A stretch of DNA of 64,000 nt from contig JBLDXI010000009.1 of the NCBI GenBank assembly GCA_047495785.1, positions 4,712,001 to 4,776,000 on the forward strand, in the 5' to 3' direction. Of this stretch, positions 1 through 11,530 are shown piece by piece (position 1 is the first letter of the stretch; each line of letters opens with the position of its first letter). Both the position numbers and the translations under genes were made by a program. Under the pieces are notes generated by a model. The model made no database searches and was not told where the DNA came from. It saw only the letters and a list, made by a program, of their open reading frames with translations. Source of the stretch: Lepidodermella squamata (lineage: Eukaryota > Gastrotricha).

Positions 1-1816
1 TCCTGAACCCGACAAATCGAGCGAAACAGCAAAAGAGAGGCAGAATGTTTGAGCGAATTTGTCCTGCCGAAAAAACTGCTCCGCTCTCAACAGAGGCTTC
101 CGCTTTGCCAACAGGAAAGGATCGGGGGATTTGCCGTGACCTTGCCCCTTGCCCTCGGTTACTGGCAGTGTCGTAAACAGAAATCAATGAGGAAATGGTA
201 CCACGACTTTGGCCGTGTCTCAGTTAAGATTCTATTGGTTCTGCTTGATCCAGCTAGGTAGCAGAACCAAAGCCTCTGACTTCGCATAGACCGGACTGAT
301 TTGGGTTGCGCGATTTTAGTCCGGATTCCGGATTATACAAAAATCACTGTAGATTCTCTGTTTTTGTTTAAAAAATTGTGTGCGGAAGCTACTTGCATGA
401 ATAAATTCGAAAAAATATCTCTTCAATTTTTATATCACATGCTTCCATCGCTCTCTGCATTGAAGTGAAGAAAATCGGGGGTGCTTTATTCTTCGGGATT
501 CAAAATTGTTGTTTTTGTAAGTGTAAAATTCCAAGTAATATTATGCCCTGCGAGGCGCAAATCAGTCACGCCTCACCGGTTTTCATGAATAGCAAATGCC
601 GATTTCCGCCATTGTTCGGCTTGTTTGTGCTAGAAGTTGCACTGAGGAAACACAAATTTCTTGTTCGCGATGAAAAATTTTGCGAATTTACGTTGCCGCT
701 CATCTCTTGAGGAAAATAATTACCATATTGTTAATATTCTCGCGCTCTTTTCACGGTTAAAGCAGCGACAAGCTACTACTATACACGCCTAGTAGTAGTA
801 ATAATAGACGCTGCGAATATATGAACCTCTTAATATATCGAATATCAAAGCGCTGTACTATACGAGTATTTCGCATGTTATATCTATGTAGGCACTCTGC
901 GTCGCATCTTTCTTCGCCGGAATCGCTATGGTCGATAATAATAAAGATGATGACACCCTTTGAAAAATGAAGAGGGGCGATAATGAGGACGATCGAAAAC
1001 AAATCTCTCAGCATTATAACATCATCATGTATGAGGCAAAAGCGCAACTACAACAGCGCTTGGGAATTCGCAGCAAAAAACGACCCATTCTCTTGTTCAT
1101 TCGAAATAGTGAGTACTCATAATATGATTAGTAGTAAAATTCTGTTGATAACTTTTTTCAATGAAACATTTGCTAATTTATTAGCCAGGATTAATAAATT
1201 ATGGAATTTATACTTTCCCCAATATTCATAGTGCATTTTCGTAAATTCAGACATTTATCAATAAATTTATTGTATCAATTTGTTTAGATTTTTTATAATA
1301 TTCTAAACTGTTGCCATAAATCAGCTCCAAATTATTTACTTAAATTTTCAAATATTCCTTTTAATATCGTAGCTCAGAGATGCCAGGAAATTTCCCGCTA
1401 AACACAGGATCTAGGATCCCAGACGATTGCCTTATTTTCCAAACATTTATGAAAGGTCTCAGCTGCTGTCTGTTTTTCTTGAACTTTACTTCTTCTTTGG
1501 TAGCAATCCACTGATGTACTTTCCCATCAATGAAACTCAAGTTTTCTATTCAAGTTTCATTTTCAAAGAAATATTAGCATATTTAAGCAACATCCGTCTT
1601 TCGATGGACAAGGGATTTAAACTGGTCCCTCGACTCGGCAATTATTTATGCCGAATTCTAATGATTTAGTTCTTATTTTCAAGATTTTTAGAGTGCGATT
1701 TTACACTATACTGTGCTCAATCGCCTAACAGCCCAAAACTAGGTCATAGGTCTGGTGACTTTGTTTGTTATTATTCTCGCTGTTCGTCTTTGAAATCGTG
1801 CCTCACCTGTCGGAAG
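1..1816. other. Upstream non-coding region
   Basis: I see no supportable gene here. Short open frames exist on both strands, but none shows a recognisable domain, a signal peptide or convincing splice signals. The stretch is AT-rich and presumably holds the promoter and 5' UTR of the potassium channel gene that follows. The frame of the first coding exon stays open for some distance upstream of 1817 without an ATG, so an additional 5' exon cannot be excluded. Confidence 0.5.
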
Positions 1817-4800
1817 ATGTTCGCCTCAGGGGGCACGCCGTCAGCGGCTCTGTTGCGCGGCCGCCGGCGCCAGTCAGTCATGGTCGCATCGCGGCGCTTT
1901 ATCCTGCGGCCGAGCGAGAAGCGGCGGCGCAAGTACCAGCAGTGGCAGGACGTCGATAAAATGTACGACGAGGCGAAACGCGAACAGGCGGCAAGCAGCC
2001 GCCGAGCTGCAGCTTCCAGCGATCATGAACAGGTATGACCATTGTTTTGCATACTTACATTGTTTTTCCTCAGTATAATGCCCCAATTTCGGACAACCTA
2101 ACCTTCAATTTTTCACCAACGTAGAACAGCTCGCTTTTTTAGGGGATTTACTAAGATAACTAGAATTTTAGTTAGAACTTTGAACTTTCTCAATCTGAAA
2201 ACGAAATTCCAGTCGGAATCTAAGGTTTTAGATATGAGTGGAATCGATTCGCCGGGCAAATTATTAACCAATCAACCCAGACTAGCAGATCAATCCCGTT
2301 ATTCTTGCGATCCCAAAAATCGTTAGAAAATTTCAGTGTTATTTCGTTATGCGATTTTTATTTTTCCGACTATTTCAAGAAATGCCCAAAATTAGTCCAA
2401 CGTAAGAAACATTAAAACATTAACGCAAGAATCGAAAATCGATCAAAATTCTTTATGCGGCAGATTCAAATTTCGATCAAATCATTGATCAAGGTTTGAT
2501 CAAATTTGGTAAAATTTCGAATTGTTTCTTCGAAGCTTCAAGTTTTGGATATTTTTACCTTTTTCACCTCTTTCTTGTAATTTAGGGTCAAACTTCGCGA
2601 ACTACGGACGAAGACGATAGTGAATTTGTTACTGATGAGGAGCCGATTTTCGAAATTCCAATCAGCTGCCGGCGCCAGGTAGCCCTGATAATTACCGATA
2701 AAGATGCCACAGAAAGCGACGAAGAGCAGTTGTCGATGAGCAACGACGAGGAAATTCCGCAAACCACGCTGTACAACACAAATAGCCTGAGCGACATCAC
2801 CCAGGACGACGATCAGTTGATGACACTGATGGATCAACCTGCTAAGTCGAGGCGAGATTCGTCACTGCGATTTCACCGCCTCGGCGAGGCGAGTGACGCG
2901 AAAAAGGCCGAGTATTTTGCCGGTAGGGTGTCGCAACCCGGCGATGACGATTGCCGCTCGCCGAATTTGTTCCACGCTAATAGACCATGCGGCCATCATC
3001 AGGCGAAATCGATCAGTAGTCACCAGCAGGCCGATATGGCGGCACTTATCCCGCACTCGGCGAGTTGTACTAGTTTCGAGCTGGCGCCGCTCGGCTCCAC
3101 TTCAATGGCGGCGCGTGGCTGTTGCGGAACGGCGGGGCGCAATATCACTAATAAAGCGGCGATCATTAAGCCGGCGCATCGACCCAGAGCTGCGTCGACT
3201 TCGCGCGTCAGTTTCGCCGCTGAGCCAGGTTTGATCCGCCCCCGTCGCCATTCATTCAAACCCAAATTTTCCCATCATATTATTTTAAACTCATTTGATC
3301 ATCTCACAAGGCTGATTGCTGAAATCAGACAATATTTTTCTAAAAATAAATATCAGCTTTCAGCTTTGTTAAATTTTCTTCATGGATAACAAGCAATTTT
3401 ACATTGGTGCGAAGACAGGTATTTTGTCGTGTATTCAAAAGACTTTACCTACTTGTTAAACCTTATGTACTCTTTTTAATTTGTCTCAAATTTTCAAAAT
3501 TTACGGGTTTATCGAAGTTTTCAAATTGTGCTGTTGGGATCTCCTCGCACTCAAATATATCTCGAAAATCTGGGTGAAATTCTTATATGATTTTGTGCTG
3601 CTTTTTTATTATTATCCGAAAATAAAATGGGATACACGATCGAAAAAAACATGAAAATGCCATCAATTAACGATTTGTCTCTGGACAAATCTAAAGCTTG
3701 TAAGCTTTATAAGAATATCGTATTTCGATTTATTCACTTGGTCTGCAGGGAATTTAGCCATTTAGTGCTAGTGTATCGTTTTACAGACGCGGTGGAATTA
3801 CATCTATATCATTTGGCACTTGAAACTATTCTTTTGAATTTTCGCTCAATATTTCACTAATTTTCCGTAAAAAATGATAAATTTTTTCTCCTTCGCCACA
3901 GAAATACTGTCTCATAGCGAGACAATGGACGACGGCCTAGCCTTTGCTGCGGCAAGTGGGCAAGATATGTCGCCGTCAAAAGAGCAAATCAACCCGCCTC
4001 CAAAACGAACAATGTCCCCAATTCGATCGCTAAACACAGCTATGACAAGCATCAGCGAAAGCATGAATAAATCGAAACAGCGATTTCTGTTCGAAAAATT
4101 GAGTTCAAGCCACGATGAAATGATCGAGCTGACCCCATTGCCTGGTTCAAAGTCGCTCGATGCCTCGGCGCTGACTGATGTTCCGATTAATGAGGCTCTA
4201 ATTAATAAAGACCTGAGCCGGTCGCCGATTATGAGGACCCAGTCCGAGGTGTTGCCAACTATAGAACCAGGGAGGCGGTTCAGTTTTCGAAGGCCAACCA
4301 GCACTACATCGTCGGGCAATGTTCCGGCTAATATTTTGGCCGGGCTGAGGCGACTTCGGCCTATTGTCATGCGAACAGTCCCGTCGGAACGAGAACAGGT
4401 AGGTAATTCATTAGGGACATTTTCCCTTTTTAAGGAGGTTTTGTAGTTCCCTAAAAATAATACCTAACCTTTAATTTTTTTTTAATTTTTGCAATCGTTA
4501 TTATAATTGTTGGGAAACTGGACGATATAGGCAATCCCATTATCGCTAAACGAAAATAAATTTTGCCGCTTTTTATTTACTTACTACTACTATAAGTTGT
4601 TATAACTCTAAACATTAGTGTGGCATTTATAATCTTTCATTTCTAATTATGAAAAATACTATCACGATTAGCGCAAATTAATCGATAATATTTTTCAATC
4701 ACGCACCTTTAATCATTAGCGAATTCTAAATGTATCCACAGATTTGCATCGCCAAATCCCTTCTCACGTCTCATGAGCTCACAGTTCTACTATCGCTTCA

Positions 4801-7800
4801 GCTCATAATTGCCAAAAATTATTCAATAAATGTGTTATGTATATTTTTACAGGCGGGCTACTCAAATTTTGACATGGACAGCTTGAGCGATGAAGTTTGC
4901 AATTTAACACTCGCTTTTTCTAAAAATATTTTTGCGATTTTAGTAAGCAATTTTCAGTTCAGAAATGCTTTTATCGTGCTTATTGCAATCGCGCTTATCT
5001 GGCTTTAAGGCTAGCAGCTATAAATCACACGCGTGTTCCATTTGTCACGCTTGGCCTATTTTTCCGCGCAAAAATTATCGCGCTTATGCATCCACCCCAA
5101 TAATTGCTATGCAAATAGCTCACCAATAACGGGCGATTATTACCTCCGATTTGCGCACAAAGGAAAGGGGCATAATTTTCATTTCGCTGTGAGCAAAAAA
5201 AAATTACCTGAGCGAGAAAATTAGCCGGTAGCCATAGAAAAAAATGTTTCTTATCCCGCGCAATAGCTCTTCACTATCCGCAACCATTAAAGACGTACGT
5301 TAACAATTTTTATTTTTTTCTAGCCAAGTATAGAAATATTCGGCCTGCGGTGCGCGATAAATAAAAAAAATCAGGATGAATTTATTACTGGAGGCTGTTT
5401 TTTTCGTGAAATAAACATTAACCCGATCATTATAGCCGCAGTTTTGTTTTCTTACTGATTGGAATGAATTTTTTTCTTTTGATTAATTTTTGAGCTGTAA
5501 AAAATCGATGGTCACTTCTATAGTGCAAAATTAGCCACTCAACTGACAGATTTTTATTGCTAGCTTCTCGTGATAAGCTGATGCATCGCTCATCTTTGAT
5601 GCCACGCGCAGTCAAGCATAGCGTACTTGCTACTATATTGCTGCTTTTTATGATAAATCACGCGTTCATACTTGTTGCGAAAAATCAGCCATATTCTTTA
5701 GAAGTATAAAGCGGCTAATAACTCGGCTTGATTTCTCGCCGCCTGAATTCGTGAATGGCTGGGCTGATAAGGCGGCTAAGCCAGAGGCACATATCCACGA
5801 GGCGTGATCCGACACGGCCGAATGCCAGGGTCGAAAAATCCCAGTTCGAATTGAGGCAAGATGTTCGTCTGAAAACCAATTTTTCGTATTTTTTTCCGAG
5901 AAAGTGAATGTTGTCTTCATTTGTGCTGTGTTTTTAATTTCATAATATTTTAAAATTACAGTCTTAGAATTATTGAATAAAAATTAAGGCGTAAGGAAAA
6001 TTCATGTTAGCCTCAATCTAAGCGCAGAAAATCCTTTTCCTCACATTTTATACCGAGAATTTCAATAAAATTTTAAATTCTACAACCCAATTCTACAAAT
6101 TTCCAATTAGATATTAGATGCAACGGCTCTTAGAAATATTAGAAATTATTCGAGAATCTTTCAAATTCTTTCAATTCCCCTTCCCCTTCCTATTCTTGCA
6201 TGCCGAATTGTTGTCGAAAATATTCTGGGCTTGTTTAGGTCTTTTGAATTGTTACTGGAAAATTCAAAAGTTCAAAATGATTCTTTAGGAATTTTTCAGA
6301 ATTTTGCCAATTTCACGATGAAGTGAATTTCATTTACCTACTGAATATCCATGTTTTACCATTTTTGCGATAATTCTATAAAAATGTTTTTTTGCTATTC
6401 ATAATTCTCTTATTTTAGCTTTGCTATTGATTAATTGTTGTTGCCAACGAAAAGTTATTTTTGTCATTGGTATTTATCAATTTTTTCTAATTTTCCTGTT
6501 TAAATATATTTTCAGCAATCAGCCGAACACAAATGCCCACCCGGTCAGTGCCGTTTCGTTCGCATCAACGTAGCGGGTCTACTATTCGAAATCTGCGCAT
6601 CCTACCTCGACCGCCATCCTAAAACCCTGCTCGGCGATAAGGCCCTAATGGCTCGGTACTGGGAACCCCGCCGTAAGGAGTACTTCTTCGACCGCCATCG
6701 GCCGTCATTCGAAGGAATTTTCGCCTTCCTGAAGTACGGCGACCTACCCCGCAAACCAGACGGCGTCCCGGATGACGTATTTCTCGACGAACTCTACTTT
6801 TTTCGAATCGAGGATGATATAATCGATCAATGGAAATCATCGAGGGGAATACCGATTTTCGAGCCGCAAAAGTATATTCTGAAAAAAGAAGACCACTTCT
6901 TCCGGCGACTGTGGTACATGTTCGAATTCCCGGCTCACTCACGCATGTCCTATGCCCTCAATATTATATCAGTTATCGCTGCCGTAGTCGCAGTTTGCTG
7001 CCTCATTTTCGAATCTATGCCCAGCGTATCGACATCACATTGCCTCGAGGGGAATCTTCCGAATTTCAACGATAAATTCTTCATTATCGAAACTACATGT
7101 ACCGCCTGGTTTACCCTGGAACTACTGGTTAGGACTATAGGGGCTCCTTCTTGGCGAGATTTGATCAATTACCAGACCGCAATTGATGTATTTGCAAATA
7201 CGCCTTATTTCCTCATTTTGGCCTCGGTCCTAATTACCATGGACTGCTCCGGGGCGAAGTCGAGTGCTTCTACGGGATTTCTCCGAATTTTTCGGCTATT
7301 TTCCGTATTTAAATTGTCAGATCGAAGCGGCGCTTTCGCGTTGATAGCGAATACGTTTAAAGCTTCGACTCGCGTGTTGACACTGTTCTTCCTAGCCCTT
7401 GCGGTTTGTGTTGTGCTGTTCGGCAGTTTTATTTACATTATCGAAGCCGAGTCTGAGGCGCCGCAGTCCGAGTTTCAAAGCATTGCCGATGGATTCTGGT
7501 GGGCTGTTATTACTATGACAACGGTGAGTATAATTATTTTACTTCTGCTGGGTAATTTCGTGGGTTTTCCTTCTTTTGACCGATTTGATCACCTCAATTT
7601 TTGATCACCTGTATCTCGAACTGATCGCATTTTGATGCAAGAATGATACCAAACTGACCAAAATATGGCGATTTTTCAACTTTGGATCATTATCAGATCA
7701 AGTTATATCGAGCCCCCCTTAAATTGATCTAGTGGTTTCGACGAGTTAGCTGCAGTAAATCCTACATTCCAGAATTCGATTGAGATCAAATTGGGATCAA

Positions 7801-8418
7801 AACATTGATTATCTTAATTATAACCGATGTGCATTATTTTAGCATTAGATCTGAATTAGATCTTACTCAAAAAATGATCCGAATAATCTTCGATTTTTCA
7901 ACCTATTTTCGATTTTCAAGTAATTCTAATTTCGATCGTAAAATATATTGATCATAAAATATAGAATTGTCCCCAGAAATATAGGTCGAGTAGCTTTGAC
8001 AATTCGATATTTCTAACATTCGTAAATCGTTCATATCTGAACTCGCCGCACTCGATTTACTCGTCGCAACTCGCCTCCGGCTCGTTCCGACTCGTAAATC
8101 TCGGGCGGCTCCGTACAGATATAAACGTTTTACTCATGTCATACCATACAAATATAAATTTCCAACAAGATAAATCGGCATCCCTATCCCTGAATCATTA
8201 TTTTCAGTCTGATTTCCTACAAGTAATAAATAATATTTAATTTTTTACAGGTCGGCTACGGTGATTTGATCCCGCGGACGATCGCTGGTAAAATTGTCGG
8301 CAGTTGCTGCGCCATCGTCGGTGTCATCACGCTGTCGATGCCTATTCCTATCCTGACGGAAAACTTCAACAAATTTTACAAGCAGATGAAAAAACGCAAA
8401 TCTATGATCAACTCATAA
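1817..8418 (+). CDS. Voltage-gated potassium channel alpha subunit, Shaker (Kv1)-like, with long N-terminal tail
   Basis: Pore-forming subunit of a tetrameric voltage-gated K+ channel in the plasma membrane. Five exons join in phase: 1817-2032, 2586-3228, 3902-4398, 6516-7523 and 8251-8418, giving about 843 residues. The last two exons carry the T1 tetramerisation domain (from about residue 463; 'RINVAGLLFE', 'LLGDKALMARYWEPRRKEYF'), six membrane segments, the selectivity filter TVGYGD (split by the last intron just before V) and the S6 hinge 'MPIPIL' followed by 'NFNKFY'. T1 lacks the zinc-binding Cys/His set of Kv2-4, which argues for the Kv1 class. The first three exons add about 452 Ser-, Pro- and Arg-rich residues, so the protein is far longer than the roughly 500 residues usual for the family. 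S4 reads 'FLRIFRLFSVFKLSDRS' and has fewer basic residues than Shaker. The donor at 3229 (GTTTGA) is weak but is the one that keeps phase. The ATG at 1817 is the first in frame; the N-terminal exons are less certain than the channel core. Confidence 0.88.
2435..2515. repeat. GATCAAA-motif cluster in Kv intron 1
   Basis: Four copies of GATCAAA/GATCAAG within about 75 bases inside the first Kv intron. Similar clusters lie in the last Kv intron (about 7570-7960) and upstream of the nucleoside transporter (about 11635-11775). This may be a dispersed simple repeat or a factor-binding cluster. Confidence 0.4.
4399..6515. other. Kv intron 3 (2.1 kb)
   Basis: Large AT-rich intron between GT at 4399 and AG at 6514-6515. 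Both flanking exons are in phase 0. Open frames inside it on both strands are short and show no known domain; I see no additional exon or RNA gene. Confidence 0.6.
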
Positions 8419-8480
8419 TTATTCTTGCCACGCGAAACTACTGCCCTTGAGTAACTTTGCATCGTTCCATTATTTTGTAC

Positions 8481-8974
8481 GAAGTGCGCTTTCATACATA
8501 TTTATGTATGAAATTTTTCCCTTTCATACATATTTATGTATGACAAAATTAACTTTCATACATATTTTTTTTCATAAAATCGTGTTTTTTAGCCAAGCAG
8601 TGATTAGGAATTGGGGTTGGGGGTTAGAGTTAGGTGCCAGGGTTCGGGTTAGGGTTAGGGTTAGGTTTAGGGTTTGGTTAAGTCGCACGGTTAAGGTTTA
8701 GGGTTAGGGTAGTTCGAGTTTCGGGTTTCTACAAAGTTCGATTTTTTGGCCCTTGCGCTTCCCCAATAACCATTTTCATGCGGAAAAAATTGACTACGCT
8801 TTCGGAACCCCGTTTTTCTTTCACATAAACAGAAATCTAGTCATCTGGCATTTCCCTAATGTTTTCAGCTCGAATTTAATGAAAATAAATATGTATGAAA
8901 GTTAATTTTGTCATACATAAATATGTATGAAAGGGAAAAATTTCATACATATTTATGTATGAAAGTTGGCACCC
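8481..8974. mobile_element. Foldback/MITE-like element with telomere-like core
   Basis: Two arms of about 80 bp (8489-8570 and about 8880-8965) are near-perfect inverted copies. Each contains the 24-bp palindrome made of TTTCATACATA and its complement. The roughly 310-bp centre contains degenerate TTAGGG/GGTTAG units (about 8625-8715). The 10-mer TATTTTGTAC occurs in the same orientation on both sides (8471-8480 and 8975-8984) and is a candidate target-site duplication. The element sits just after the Kv stop codon and before the convergent transporter gene. Confidence 0.7.
8625..8715 (+). repeat. Degenerate interstitial TTAGGG tract
   Basis: Several exact TTAGGG units alternate with variants such as TTAGGTT and TTTAGGG, forming the core of the foldback element. 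TTAGGG is the telomere repeat of many animals but not of arthropods or nematodes. Confidence 0.75.
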
Positions 8975-9214
8975 TATTTTGTACTTGAAAAATGTTGGAA
9001 AAAACAAAACAAAATGAATAATAAATATAAAATTCGAAGATGAATAAAAGCGAATTTTCAAAAATAATCGATTGTTTATTTTTTCTGCTAATACTCGGGC
9101 TTCAATCGGGATTTTACCAGGTCTGTTATACATCGATATGGAAAAATAGGTCACAGAAAAAATCACAAAAAATACAGGATTTTGTTATCGCTAAATTTCT
9201 ATAAGACTAAGCGT

Positions 9215-11530
9215 TCAGAGAAGTAGTTGGTCGAAAATTAAGGATCCAGCTAGGCCCAAACCGATTCCGAGTACCATGAAGATAACCGCGAACATGGCGG
9301 CTTTCGCGCCGAATTTCACGACATTAGTCACAGCGAGGCTCGAAATGTAGCCATGAGACAGCGATAGCATGATCATTATAGGCCAGTAGAACCAGCCGGA
9401 TTGAAGTGGGGCGCCGTCGAATCGGTGGGTTCGGTCGGGTTTTGAGTAGTTGAGCAGAGCAAAGTAAGGGATGAATAGCAGTCGCGTGTATGTGCAAACC
9501 CAGAGTAAGTGTGCGCCAGGTAGGCGCCAGAAATTGGCGGCCAAGTTACCGATAACGGCGCAGACGTTGAACGTCAAAAAGCAGAACAGTTGCGTACCCA
9601 GCGGCGAGCCTATTAATTTGAAGTAATTTAACAGGATTATTGGATATAACGATCTAAGAAAATGATGGTTGACAATCGAAGTAACCAATGAAACTCACCG
9701 GCATTCAAGAACTCATGAACGTCGATCCACATCGCAACGTTAGGGTAAATGAAGTAAGTCACAAAATAGACGAGAAAAACGTCCAGAAAGTTAATCCATC
9801 GCTAGAAATAAGAAAAAATAAAAATTATTGACATTGAAAAATTCTAAGGTCGATGCCGATGTCGGTCTCTCACCTTTCTCCACAGCTCAAGGCCGTTGAT
9901 TTCAGACCTCCGAATCTCGTCGATCTCCTGCAGGTGAACATAGAACCGGAAAAATCCCTTCAACGCCATCGCGAAATAGGACCCGAAAGCCGTCAATAAC
10001 AGCACGGTTCCCATAAGGAAAAACATGACCATTGCGACTTTGACATCAGCCGAAGTTGAATGGAGAGTTATTAGGAATAGGGTGACCAGAACTCCGCCGA
10101 TATTTGTACCCATTAACGCAGCGTTGACGTGAATTGACGGCAGTTGGGCTAACATGGCCCACATGCAGCTGTGGTAGAAGCCAAGGGCGCCGTTGAGGAT
10201 GACGAACAGAAAGATCATGAGGTACATTAGCGAGTTGAACGACTCGGTTGTGTCGCTTATCGTTGCGAAGATGTTGATGAGGTAGCACCCGATAATGACC
10301 AGAAGTGAAATAGCCGAACGAGTTCCAAGGTTTCCCCTAAAATCATCAAAATTAGTAGGCAATTTAAATTCCTGATTTGAGTCCCAGAAAATGCTATAAG
10401 GCGGGAAAAAATTCAAAAACATTAAAATTTGAGGAAACAAAAAAAGAAAAAATTTAATAACGAATTGAAAATTCTTAAAAATAATAAATTCGCTCAATTA
10501 ATTTGAATGTCATAGTAAAAAAAACCGTAATTGATATTTTCGATCAATTAAATTTATCCACAATTTTCAATTTGCGGATTTCCCGTGAAATGACTCACTT
10601 TCCAAGTTTGACGAAAAAGTTTCCAGAGGCCACCAGGAGAAAGATGATAAGTGACGCGGCTGTCATCCTTACTAGGAAATGGCCACGCCACAGTTTCAGT
10701 TCGTGCTCGGGCGTGACGTGGTCATCGACGTAGTCGAAGCTCATTTTGTGGTTCAAAAAGTAACAATCGTAGACGCCGGCAAACATTTGCCACGGCGCGA
10801 ACAACGCCACACCTTGCAACATGCAGATCCAGTGAACCACGAACCATCTGAAAATTCGGAAAAAACATAAAAAATTAAATTCCTATCCTTGAGAAGGAAA
10901 GAATCCTTCGAAAATAACGGTTCCAGCATTAGGAAAATATTGGGAAAATGAAGTGAGAAAATTTTCCTCACCTGTCATCTGGTGTCGCTGGTTGAATAGG
11001 TGAAGGCGGGCGTTCATGCTCGTTGCGCAAGCGCGGCGATAAAACCGGCGACCGGGTGAGGCTCCTCAGGCAATCAGGGCCCGGCGAGCTACTGGGCTCA
11101 GAGCGCGGCATGCGCGAAACAGGTCGCCGCCTTCTTTTCTTGCGGTTTGGCCGGGGCTTCGATGTCGACCCGTGCAGACTGGGTGATGATCCACCCGCTA
11201 CGCTTTGCTGATCACGCAAACTAGAGTGCGACGAGCCGAACGAGCGCTCCGAGTGTTGCAACCGCGGCGAGTAGGTAACAAACGGCGAGAAGGCTGAACC
11301 GTACGGCGGCGCTGCTGCCCCGGACAAATGATGCTGTTGGTGTATCATTATCCGCGGCGTAAGAAGCGGCGAGGCGACTAACGATACCGGGTAATGAGCC
11401 GAACTGCCGGAAGGAGTTAACTGCCGGTTTCGGGGGCTGCTCACTGCCGATCTTGGCGAACCCGTGCTGCCAGGCCCGGTTACGAACGGCAGGAAGCCGG
11501 CGCCCGCCTGTGGGTAACGGCGTGGCGAGT
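9215..11530 (-). CDS. Equilibrative nucleoside transporter (SLC29/ENT family)
   Basis: Membrane transporter moving nucleosides by facilitated diffusion. Exons on the minus strand, in order of translation: 10972-11530, 10599-10847, 9874-10336, 9699-9801 and 9215-9609; phases agree at every join. Family signatures are 'VALFAPWQMF' in the first membrane helix, 'RWINFLDVF' and 'YFIYPNVAMW' in the helix after the large loop, 'CFLTFNV' near the C-terminal half, 'LRLLF/IPYF'-type sequence after it, and 'SHGYISSL' near the end. The usual Gly-Arg after FN is Gly-Asn here. The first listed exon encodes about 185 Ser/Pro/Arg-rich residues, including a KKRRRR cluster, presumably cytoplasmic. It has no early ATG and begins after a candidate acceptor (AAAATAG), so the true start lies in an unidentified upstream exon and the 5' limit is provisional. 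The intron between 9610 and 9698 must use the more distal acceptor to stay in frame. Confidence 0.85.
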
